Part shown: positions 53,076 to 64,000 of the stretch, one piece after another
Layout: each line of letters begins with the position of its first letter
Position numbering within the stretch: position 1 is the first letter of the stretch
Assembly (NCBI GenBank): GCA_037693485.1
Contig: CM075350.1
Location: 123,440,001 to 123,504,000, forward strand
Length of the DNA: 64,000 bases
Origin: Kitagawia praeruptora
Lineage: Eukaryota > Streptophyta > Magnoliopsida > Apiales > Apiaceae
Reading direction: 5' to 3'
Translations under genes and position numbers: made by a program
The notes under the pieces: generated by a model
What the model was told of the DNA's origin: nothing
The model's database searches: none
What the model saw: only the letters and a program-made list of their open reading frames with translations

Positions 53076-54749
53076 TTATATATAATAAGCGTAATGGGGA
53101 TCTTATTCATAAATTTTGATTCGGTCACTGTGGTTTGGTCGCTGTACTGTTAAAATAATCTCAACCGTCGAATCTAATACTTTTAAAAATAGACGATCAA
53201 GATTATATCATATTAAAAAGGAAATTATATTCTAAAAAGGATATCATTGTACTACAAAATAATCTCAACAGTCTAATCTAATATTTTTAAAAATAGACGA
53301 TCAAGATTATATCATATTAAAAAAGAAATTATAATCTAAAAAGAATATAATTAAAAAAGGTAGTATTGAAATTGAATTTTTAAAAAAAATATAATATAAA
53401 AAGGATTATAACTAAAAAAAATATACGAACAACTATAGTATTATAATATAATTTTAGAAAGGATTATAATATGAAGGGTTATAGTATACAACCAACAACT
53501 ATGTCTCTGATTATAATAAGGTTTTCTAGCAAAACTATGAGGCTGTTTATTATCTAATCCTGCAGAAAATATAATACATGCGTTGTATATTATTATGCAA
53601 TTCAGTATATATCAACTGTATACTTTTTTAACACAATTAGAATTCTTCATCACTATAAACAGTTTATATATAATAAGCGTAAATGGAATTTATCCATAAG
53701 GTTTGGTTACTATCAAAATAATCTCAACCGTCGAATCTAATATTTTTAAAAATATGCGATCAAGATTAGCAAAAAAAAATAGACGATCAAGATTATATCA
53801 TATTAAAAAATAAATTATAATCAAAATAGTATATAATTAAAAAAGCTTACACTGGAATTGAATTAAAAAATATATATAATATGAAAAGATATAATTAAAA
53901 AAGGATACAATTGAATTTTACTTAGTTTCTTTTATTAATATTAAAAAAAAATTACTTACTATTTGCATGGGCTCTATCCCGAGATTTAGAAATCATCAGA
54001 TTTGGATGATTTTACAGTTCACGCGAAACTCATAAAATTATCTTTAATTTAATTAAGATTTAACAATTATGATTGAAATAAAAACACTCGAAATCTCAAT
54101 AGAAAATATAATTACAAATTTTTACATTAATCCTATTCAGTGTAGAAGACCTACATTGATAATCCTATTTAATCTAGATAACCAATTATATATGATTTAA
54201 ATCATTGACATACACCTTGACAAAAAAAAAAAAAAAAATCATTGACATACACGTTTTCGTATTTCAATATAAATACATTTTCTTTAGTTTACATGTTAAA
54301 AAATATAATATTTTTTATGTTAGATCCATTATTTTTCATATATTTATTTTATGATCTAACGGTTTTTATTTATTATTAAAAATGTATTTGATTGTTAGTA
54401 GAACTATCTTCAAATAATAAGATGGGTAATTTGATAATCTAAACGAAATATAAGTAAATTTCATAAATCGAATACAATTTCAACATAAAAATTAAAGATT
54501 GTTAAGCCATCATTAAATTAAAGATTATTTTGCTAATTTCATGTGGAATGTAAAATTATCCAAATCAAATTTTAAGAATTCAAGACAGAACACAAATATT
54601 AAATGAACGTGTAAAATCTTATATATGTTATTTTTTTAATAACAATTTAATATGTAAATTAATAACATATAAATATTTAAAAAATTAAAAATATAATTAT
54701 AGATATTAGAAAAGAACCGTGCGTGCGTTGCAAGGGGGTTATAAGCTAG
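53076..54749 (+). mobile_element. Second Helitron-related copy with degenerate 3' terminus
   Basis: It begins with TTATATATAATAAGCGTAA directly after the CTAG of the previous copy; a second 5'-like word is at 53662. It ends ...GTTATAAGCTAG at 54749, T next. The terminal hairpin is damaged by a duplicated GCGT (CCGTGCGTGCGTTGCAAGGGGG). AATAATCTCAACCGTCGAATCTAATA blocks recur at 53148, 53260 and 53714. No transposase. Confidence 0.5.
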
Positions 54750-55896
54750 TATCCCAAAGAGATATTACAAGGGTTATAAATAAGTTTCAAGGGTTATGGC
54801 TCGGTAAGCGAACCACATATACAGATCTCCGCCCTTGTCATTTCAAACTCGTACTTTTAACTTCTACGGAGTATGTTGTTTCTGAAGATTCATTGACTAC
54901 GTATGTCCCTGGTTTCTTTCGACATTCTAGTTTAACAAAAAAAAAATTTAAAATGATGTCCGACTTTATTTTTATCAAATCATTGAACTGATCGGAATAC
55001 ATCAGCATATCCACTTCCGGCCACTAAATTACATATAAAAGAGATAAAACAGAAGAGGAATAGCTAAGCAAAGGAAGATCTAATCTCACAATTGTGAGAT
55101 GGTTGCTACTCACTGAGTATGATATTGCATTACACTAAGTTTGGAAGAGTGTTCTGTTCGAGAATAAAGAATGGGTCATTTCAATTTCTTCATGTTTGTG
55201 TAGAACAATTGGTGATATATCTACTACCATTTCGGTATTACTAAAACTCCAGGGTGTTCCTGTCCGAAAATCCCCCAGCTTCTATTGTAGTTTGCATAGA
55301 GGACCGCAACCAATTATACATGTGACAAAAAGATATTTGAGAAATATATGGCTGGAAAGAAATTGTTGGCATGTTGATTACGGCGGTGAACTCTTCTGCA
55401 CGACAGCATCTGTTTGTTTGAAGCAGGCTTCTGAATTCATCCCTGATGAAGTGAAATATGCATGAAAAGAACTTGTTACTGTTGAAATAAAAACAAATAA
55501 TAATCAATTTAATGTGCCCTAACAAGTCATATTCTATGTATGATCATAATGTATCCTAAACCTTAATAATTATCAATGTGCAGCAACTCAATGGACAAGC
55601 TACAGAAGAACCATGAATCCCAAATGTCAAGGCGCGGTAACATATATTTTTGCAAAACATATTTTCAAGGTGCTGGAACCTTTTCTACGAGTATGAGATT
55701 TTTAAGGAGCACTGCTATCAATGAGTGTTGATGTATCTAATAATAAAATATACTCACAGTTCCAATATGTTAATAGTAGCCAATTTTCACTACTAATAAT
55801 TTTACTACCTATGGTGAATTAGATAACAGAATGAAAATTCTTACCAAGTAGTAAGTTGGTAAATATAAACCATGTATGGCTAACTTTAAATTAAAT
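54750..55896. other. Intergenic region 3' of the CCCH-44/NERD-like gene
   Basis: This contains the presumed 3' UTR of the gene to the right. It also holds a plus-strand open frame at 55196-55465 (..LLKLQGVPVRKSPSF..RNIWLERNCWHVDYGG..) whose composition looks protein-like but which I do not recognise, opposite an equally open minus frame. An imperfect palindrome lies at 55084-55100 (TCTCACAATTGTGAGA). No CCCH zinc-finger exon was found here. Confidence 0.35.
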
Positions 55897-58800
55897 TCAG
55901 AGATCCTCACCACACTTCATTGTTGATGTAGGTGAGGGCAAGTCGCACTGTGACTCCATCGCATCAACTTGAGCCAAGAGATCTGACACTGATTCCTCAG
56001 CCAAGGTGCTAAACTCAATTTGTTCTCCAACATCCATCTGCCAACTCGATAAACAAGATGCCGGATGGGATGTAGGAAAAAAATCTAGTTCTCCGCCTCT
56101 AGATGTAGCTGTAGCGACATGATCACAAAGTCCTTGAGCTGGTTTTATCGGGAAAGAAATGCTGGGATCCCATTCATCAACAGAATGCTTTACCGGAGTA
56201 GGGGAGTAACCGCCCCAATCATCAGATATATCATCTAGCTGCAATTCCCCAACTACTACATTGGAGGTGTTGCCCCAATTAGGGCATGAATCTTGATAAG
56301 GGAGATCTAATGACGCAGCTTGCCTGGTTTCATCAGCTAAACCTATTTGGTAATCAATCCCTGCCTTTGGTGTGGGACTTGGAAGATCTGGAAAACACGA
56401 GTCTTTAATATGAACAGTAGACGAGATGGACTCCTTGTTTTCATTGGTATCGCCTTTATACTTTTCACTGTCCGTCTTTCTTGAAGGACTATGCACATCT
56501 GTGACATTCGATGTGCCATTTTGTTCAGGAGCTACATTCAAATTGGTCAGAGGGGGCATGGAGTTTAATTTTATAATATTTGAAGAAGAATCAGTAGGTG
56601 AATTTCTTCGATTATCACCCGAAGATTGACCCGAGAGACATCGACTGTTGGAGTGGTCATCTCGAATGTGTTCTCCATAACTCTTACTAACTGTTGCTCC
56701 ACTTGAACTTTGATTTTCAATTTCAGGTTCCAACTTGCATCCTTTGACTTCATGATTCATTCTGTCACCGGAATGAGTCATATTTTCCCCCCCAACAACT
56801 GTAATTGATGATGGTGGACTATGCACTGGGGGCTGCTTATAGCAAGAACTAACACCCATAATTGAGTCTGGTTCCTTTGAACAGCTTACAAGCGGTTCTT
56901 CCTTGACGCAACTTACAACTGGTGCAGTCCAAACAGAAGACTGGGAGTCCCACCCATCGTTCCTTGATAGTTCACTTTCACTAGTACAATTAGTTCTTGC
57001 AATATTACCATGCCAGTTCCCATCAGATTGCTTACCATCTCTGCTGGTACTTGCATTCTCAATCCACACTACATCAGACTTGTGCAATTTACTATCCGGG
57101 GATACTCCAACTTCTTGAGACTTCGCAGAAATATTATTTGGCAAAGGCACAACATTATGAAATAGTCCCTTTAATGCATCAGTCAAAAGTATGGAGTTAT
57201 CCTGCCTATCACCCGCCCATATCCTCATATCAGGGGGGAAGTATCCAGTTGTACTCCACTTCTGCAGCTGCAACATACAGAAAGGTCCTTGAATTTTACC
57301 ATTAGGATCTATGTAGTGCCAAAGTTTAGTTTCATTGCTATATGCAGATGGAGTGTTCCCCACGGAGGAAGGTGGAGTTAATGTTCTCGACGCAATAGTT
57401 GAAATCCCTACTGCTTGATTATTCAAACCATCAGTCCCCAGACCAAGGCAAGAAACTTCGTTTCTCGGCCTCTCCCAGCTGTTCGATCTGCATGCATCTA
57501 TTCCCTCACTCAATCTCTGCAGAGCCTCGGCAGCGCTCTCTTCAATATTTGGATATGATCCAGTTGACATGTCTCTTTGTTCAGACGGAGGAGTCGGGAC
57601 ATTACATGCCCTACTACCAGTGTCAGCTATACCAACATTTTTCCTTAAAGAGACTGGCTTGCCGCCTTCTGTCTTTCCAGAGTATCTAGGCCTAGCATTT
57701 TGGGCTGCAAAGTTGAAAGCACCACTCAATAAATAATATCCCATCAACAGAGGAATATAAAATCATTTAGGCAATACAATGAACCTCGTTTTTGGCTATC
57801 AAGTTGTTCAGCTTCTTCGTCAGATTCATGATCAGGATCCATATTTGGGTCTAAATGGACATCCGGAATTTTGTGTAATCTACGCTGATGTTCTTCTGGT
57901 GTCTTCAGAAGCTCTAATTTCTCAACACATTCTCTGAGCGTGAAATTAGTTAAGGACACTATAAAAATTCATTAATAATTGCAATGCAAGTGATGAAGAT
58001 CAGGTCACTGGCTTCCGGAATCACCTTCACTTCCTAGTTCCTATCAATACTAAAAACTTAATATCTCCGCTCCTGTGTAGTAAAAGAATATATGGAGAAC
58101 AATCTAATATATGTAATGGTCAGACCCTTCCGCCATTTCTATATACAAGATCTAAGCTATAACAAAGACAATTTGTTAAATTACCTCTTTTGTAAAGGAT
58201 TAGGGTATTGGCCAGTAATGTGGCATGATAAATGTCATGGTCTTAGATAAAGGAGCCACAAGGTGTTGTAGTGATGCAGCATTAACAATATAGTTTTTTA
58301 CCTAAATGTATACAGCCATGCAAATGCTATTGACCACAGTCTTAAGATACTAGTCACAATGTAAGTAGACAGAGCAAGGACAAGGTGCAAAGGAACCCAT
58401 GAAAGACTCTCTAAAGAACATAAGTAACTTAATAGACTTCCTCCAAAATATAGCTACTTGACACATAGTTATAATATTTATAATTAGACAAACATGTTGG
58501 TACATGTATATACTTCTTACATAAACAGGATGCTGCAAAGATTATAGATTGAATTAACACAAATGGAACAGTTGAGTTATAATACCATAACTATAATCAC
58601 TCAATATCAGCTTTATTGGTGAGACTTTCTCTTGATCATCTCATTATTAACTTTGTACCAGAGATTGGTTTCTAAAGTGGACGGACAACTGTATTCTGGG
58701 GACAAGTACAGTTCCTTCATACCCAACAGGCATTTCAACTTGATTTGTGCATAAATCTGTGTTTACCAACCCTTAGCAAGTAAGATTGTGCACATTAATG

Positions 58801-61800
58801 CCCGCACATTCCCTGGTTACTTGTCGCCTTAAAAAATGTCTTATATATAAGCATCATAATTGCGAGAGATATTTATATGACAATCTACAAACTCAGTAAA
58901 GGATATTCCCTTTTGCGTCCATTTTCACTTGCTCGATCACGAAGATGATTAAGCCGCAATGTTTCTGTTTCCAACCACTGCAATGAAAGGAAAAAGAATA
59001 TATCAAACAGTGGGAGTCATAAAAAATAACAGTACAAGAGCAACTCAAGGATAAAATAATACAGAACTTAAATGTAACAACACCAAAGTATGATGACATC
59101 GAAAGCTGCAATTGTACTGCAAAATATTAAAAAGAGTATAGAGCTTGATACAAAGTTGTCATGGAACAGAATTACAAACCAAGTTACTTACATCATTGAG
59201 CCTCACAGATTGGAGTGCTAATGCTTTTTCCTGAATCTCACCCTACCACAAAATATATTTTCAGTGGAGAAATCAAACAAAGAAACAAAAATGATTTCTT
59301 GAAACTTATAATACTTCAACATCCAAACTTACTACAATAAATCGTTTTACAAGCCCACATTTTATACTCTGCCTTAGGCGTCTGCATTCATCCTGAAAAG
59401 GTATAGTGTGTCAATACCAGATAACCAAGTTATGCCTGTTTTATGCTAAATATAGCTACAGATAAGCAACCGATTCTCTAGTGTTACAATCATGATAATT
59501 GACTGGACATAATTTTTGAATTACATTTTCAATGAATAAAACAGATACAAATTGTGTATACCTTTTTTTGAGTTGATTTCAATACCAATGGATACTATAT
59601 GTATTTTATCAAACTAAATTAACAAGCACAGAGAAGAAGGAACAACTGAAAATACTAATTTGAGCCAAAGGAAGAGCTTATTAGTAATCGCAACAATGAT
59701 AACCTATTGACAGCACAGTGGAGATCTTAAATTTAAAAGCCACTCAAAAAGGAGGGGGGGGGGGAGAGGAACAGAAAGTTTAATCAGTTATATACGTTAT
59801 GCCATGTGCTCCAGTTACCAATATGGTATATCTGGACCATAAGCATGCATCTAGAAATGAAGCTTTATGAATTAACGGGAATAACGGGATAAACGATCCA
59901 AGACAATTTATAATTAATACCATCAACCATAGCGGACACTTAAAAAACATCCACCCATGCAGCTAAGAAGGAGTTTTTATTGGTAATTAAAAAGGAGTTT
60001 TTAGCAATTAATGGTTGAAAATGAGGTTAGAAAATATATTCAATAAACGAATCAATGTTATCTCCAATTAATCACAGGTCAAAAGATTTTACAAGTGCAT
60101 GTGTGTGTGTGCGCGCGTGCTAGTGTGGAAACCTCAAAAGTTAGTAACAACGGCTTTGAATGGAACACTACACTTGCAGACATGCATTCTTGCAATCTTG
60201 CAAGCTGCACGGCATACTGTAAGGAATAGATACATGCTAAACAATATGCAAGACGTCCTGTCAGATTGCATTTAATTAAAAGAGGAAGAAAAAAGGAAAT
60301 AAAAGATATCCGCAATGTATACAGTCCTCAATATGTCTTTACTGTAAAAAATTGCATGTTTCCTTTGCAAGACTAGAAAAATATATGTTGTCACCTCAGA
60401 GAAATCTTGATTTGAAATTGCAGCAATTGAGACAACCTCTTTCTTGTCCAAATTCGACACTTCAAGCATGACATCTGTCATCTTGTTGCTAATCTTGTAT
60501 GGTACGGACACCTTAGTTACACCTAGATGATGATATCCATAATTAATTAAAAAATCAGTTTATATACATTTATTAAAAAAAGCTTACTACCAAATACTAA
60601 ATGTTGTAAAAGTTATTCATGTATACCTACAACCTGGACGAGTCTGTACAAATCATTTTTCTGTTCACCACCAGATATTCTTATTCTTACTACTGAGCCA
60701 ACTACCTTATCACGGAAATTTTCCTTATCCTCAATAAGATTCTCCATCAAGCTACGCCGCAGATATATCATATTAATATTATGAACATCAATTGCAGCAT
60801 ATTCATTGGGATTAGTCTGTGGTGGTAGCTCTTCACCCTTTTTACGAGTTTTCCGTTTCTTATCTTTTCCCATCAACTTATCGACATTATTCTGAGCTAG
60901 TTCGTGTATTTCATTGACATCCACTACCCCTCCCTGAATGAAAACATCCTTTGGTGCTTCCTGCTTAATGAGGAAGTGAAATTCAAGAAGCTTTAGCATT
61001 TCAAAATGACCCACACGCGGTTTATCAAACAAAAGTTTGAGCCTTGAATCACATAGAATATGACTTTTAAGCTGAGGATCACGGAGATTGTTTCTCTTTA
61101 TATACTCTAACAAAAGTTCCTGAACATCAAACTGAGACAGTACAGAGGTGTCACCATTCTTCATGTGAGCAACAAAGTCCAATAGCTCTTTAGTTGCCCA
61201 GTCGGTAGAGCCCATTAAAGATTTGCCACTGTTAGCTGGAGTTTCTATTATCAAAGTTTCTTCGTTACATCTCTTCACTGGTTCTTTGCACTTTCTTGTC
61301 ATGGAACTATTCAACTCTAAGTGTTCAAAAGACCTGTCCGAAGGAGAGTTCTTGACATTGTTTGTACCACCATTAACAGCCGGTACTAGTCCCTGATATA
61401 TCATTGTACTAGGTTCTTTCCATGGATTCTTTGCTTGGGAAAGCTCTGCCAAATTTAAAGAAAGCTTTTCTTTCAAGTATAACCAATATACTTTGAAAAG
61501 ATACTCCCAACTACCCTTGTCATCAAAATCCACGTGAGCCTGAAAAGTATCCAAATAAGACAATAGGTGTTATATCAAACTACAAGTCCAAGAATACGGT
61601 TCACTGAAAGATAAATAGTGATAAGACACTAAACCCGAGGAGTTCTATATTTAAGAATAGTGCAATATCAGTATGTCACTCTAATCGTTACATAAGATAA
61701 GACACCAATAGGCATCTAATGACAAGGATTCATTTTGGCTTCTCTTATTTATGTGTCTTTCCTATAATTATATTTTCCTACATTATCAATTTCTTTCCGA

Positions 61801-62116
61801 ATGTAGTAAGGACTAGTACAAACGTAAAGGACAATATCATTTACACCTGAGCATTGATTCCTGACCAATCTACAATGACTTTGTAGGTGAGGACATAGCT
61901 CTAGTAAGCAATGGCAAAAAAATATTACCAGTTCCTTGTTCCCTTCCTCTTTTTTTTCAATCCACATGATAGTTCTCATGCAAGTTGTACAAAATCCTTT
62001 ATCTCCTCTCACACACAAGTATGCAGCATCTTTTGTGCATCCCTTGCACAATGAATAAGTGCATGTGTAACACATATAATGAGCTGCCTTCTGACATACA
62101 CTACATATGTGCCACC
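55897..62116 (-). CDS. Zinc finger CCCH-44 / NERD-like protein: PHD-like, SWIB, Plus-3 and GYF domains (5' part beyond right edge)
   Basis: Exons in transcription order: 62116-61929, 61539-60627, 60522-60395, 59392-59333, 59242-59192, 58977-58893, 57958-57785, 57704-55897; junctions are GT-AG and phases agree. The visible part is 1,134 residues. First comes a Cys/His module (WHICSVCQK..CYTCTYSLCKGC..CTTC). The SWIB domain is encoded at about 61240-60960, Plus-3 at about 60815-60395, and GYF (LWHYIDPNGKIQGPF..LQKW) at about 57340-57190. Arabidopsis relatives include C3H44 and NERD; NERD acts in chromatin-linked silencing and binds histone H3 and AGO2. The sixth/seventh exon join is uncertain: 58889 with 57933 also keeps the frame. 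The terminal CCCH finger of relatives is not seen; the frame stops at 55897, although a TGTG|GTGAGG donor lies just before the stop. Confidence 0.85.
60096..60117. repeat. GT/GC dinucleotide repeat in an intron of the CCCH-44-like gene
   Basis: GTGTGTGTGTGCGCGCGTG lies in the intron between the two exons at 60395 and 59392. It is a simple alternating purine-pyrimidine tract. Confidence 0.8.
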
Positions 62117-64000
62117 CTGAATTTCACACACCACCAAAATATTATAACGACATGAATGGGATTTACAAATTAAAATATCAAGTGTCGTTTACTCTGAAAC
62201 AAACCACCAAATATAAAAACATAATTGCATGTCAAAAATAGAATATGATGCAACCGGTAAACTCAACCTTTTAAGCACCGGTAATACCATAATAGGACTA
62301 TAATCCGGGGGTGGGAGGTTTGCAACACCAATATAACTTATGGCAAGTCCTTGTCACTATAATAAATAGTGGTAAAGCATCTTTATAATATACAAAATAA
62401 TCCGAAAACAACCCGTGTACCAAACTAAGTGAATATTAGATACTGAATACCATGAAAAGAATGACAGCTGAATGCTGAATAGACAAACAAGGTAGCTAAT
62501 AATTAATGGTCTAGAAGAATAAAAAATATTATTGTAATATGAAGTAAAATAGTAGTCATTATATGAATAAATATATTGTTGCCAAAAATCTTAGAAATTA
62601 CTTACAAAAATACAACCGAAAATTAAATCTAGCGATATAATGATTCCTAATCTAATAAGTCTTATTCTGACTTCCGAATCTGAACTAGAGGGCACATTGA
62701 TAAACAATCATAAAGTAGATTAAGGTGTCATAGAGATAGAAGGAAGCTCCTTAAAACAAAATCAAATATAAAATACAGATTTCACACTAGTCAAAGCTTG
62801 AATACTGATACTTCCTAAAAATACTAAGATAAAGATAGAAGGATGAATAATTATTAGTGTTTCACTTTTTTCTTTATGTAAATGACCTAGACATGGCTAC
62901 TCTTTTGGTATTCCTTTTAAAAATTTCATTGGAGATAGGTGATCACATGATGTAGATAAACGTTTTTGGCAACGAAAAGATTAATTACAGCATTTTTGTG
63001 TACAGGTTCTTTACAACTGTAACTATAAATAAACAAGCCACATCGTTGGACATGTCTCTCACGCAATATCATCTCGCCTAACTCTCCTCATTCATTCATG
63101 TTGCTTACATCATGCTATCTTATACATCAATTTATCTTTAAACTAACCACTTAACATACCTGATTTGTTTTCCCCTATTTATGACATAATATTAATTACC
63201 CCACAACTAATTCTCTCACTTTCCCAATTCATATAAACCTCATACTAACAAGACTAATATTTATTTAATAACTTTTTTTAGTACTACTGTTTAATATTGT
63301 AATAAAAATTATATAATAGTTTTTATAATGTTGACAAAAAAAACTATTACTCCCTCCACAATAAACGTCCTAATTAGTTTTTACTGTTAAAGAATAAAAA
63401 TCCCTTAAGTTTGTCACTAATATTGATATTCATTAAATCATATCTACCTAATGTTCAACATTTTTTAGAACGATCACTTTGAATTCATCTAGCCTCTAGG
63501 TAAGTGGTAGTATTAGTTTATTAATTCTTCAAATTTCTTTAAGTCGTTAAATTAAGAGTTGCCTCCATTTATTTATATAACCAAACTTTCCCTCGATCTT
63601 TCTATACTTATCGGTTTTAGTTTTCAACCAAAAAAACGCCAATATTTTCCTCCATTATTTTCAACCCTTGTTTAAATTTCATTGTAAATATATACAGCAC
63701 ACAATTAAATGCACCATATTCACCTTTTACTTATAAAAGATGAAAACCCAAAAATAAAATAAGAGAGGGAAAAATTTTACCTAAATTTTGTGTATGCGCT
63801 TCTTAACCAAAAACCTAAATTTTTGTGTCGTTTCCGTGTTGCATAAAAAATCGCGGGTCTACGTGCAAGGCAACATTATAAAATTGTATGAATCATATAT
63901 TTGAGAATATATATAAACCTATTAACTTTTTAACTAACTAAAATGTTGCAACATCTTCAAAAGCTCTACGCCATAGCAATAAATATATACATTTAAACAC
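62117..64000 (-). other. Upstream intron (or introns) of the CCCH-44-like gene
   Basis: No exon could be recognised in these 1.9 kb on either strand. The acceptor at 62117 is in phase 1 and must be joined to an exon beyond 64000 or to one too short to see. An ACTCCCTCCACAATAA word near 63352 resembles a Stowaway-type terminus, but no partner end was found. Confidence 0.45.

Noticed and set aside
55196..55465. Protein-coding gene on the plus strand
   Set aside because: No recognisable domain, an equally long open frame on the opposite strand, and location in the presumed 3' region of the neighbouring gene; kept only as a note.
63340..63420. Stowaway MITE start (CTCCCTCC word near 63354)
   Set aside because: Only one end resembles the family; no matching inverted end or TA duplication was found.

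Overview
The window is nuclear DNA from a flowering plant, almost certainly a eudicot. It has long AT-rich intergenic stretches, three intron-rich genes of plant-type families (all on the minus strand), nested Ty1/copia and Ty3/gypsy-type LTR retrotransposons, Helitron 3' ends and many small inverted-repeat elements. I cannot name the species from the sequence.

Layout. 1-411: first exon of a small plant-specific gene with a CKGCLYYSS motif (DUF8204-type), which runs off the left edge; a hairpin-bearing element sits in its upstream region (about 588-893). 1851-10450: a complete DUF726 (TMCO4-like) alpha/beta-hydrolase gene. I resolved it into 15 exons coding for 800 residues, including an in-frame 30-bp minisatellite. 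10901-13835: an intergenic zone with a Mutator-like foldback element, a 15-bp-TIR MITE and a tRNA-derived SINE-like fragment. 13836-38758: a minus-strand Sirevirus-like copia element with 5-bp target duplications (ATCTA). A second Sirevirus-like element (20575-31640, plus strand, target duplication TTTAA) is inserted at the very end of its pol gene. 38849-38877: a Helitron 3' end. 39026-47047: a very young non-autonomous gypsy (Athila-type) element that keeps only gag and protease (TR-GAG type), target duplication GTTTA. 47048-54749: a nest of Helitron ends and foldback elements. 55897-62116: the 3' part of a zinc finger CCCH-44/NERD-like chromatin gene (PHD-like, SWIB, Plus-3, GYF); its 5' exons lie beyond the right edge.

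The most interesting signals are these. (1) Both copia elements carry a very large extra ORF (about 1,100-1,200 codons) downstream of pol. The two are homologous at the N terminus, and each is preceded by a spacer full of the same short motif that fills that element's own LTR. The intact nested copy also has an antisense ORF in this spacer. (2) Several small elements consist of palindromes built on ACGCAT/ATGCGT or ACGCCACTT/AAGTGGCGT, and at least two of them share terminal sequence. (3) The three LTR pairs are almost identical, so all three insertions are recent. Nevertheless the outer copia element has three in-frame stops and a gag/pol frame change, which suggests it was mobilised in trans from an already defective parent.
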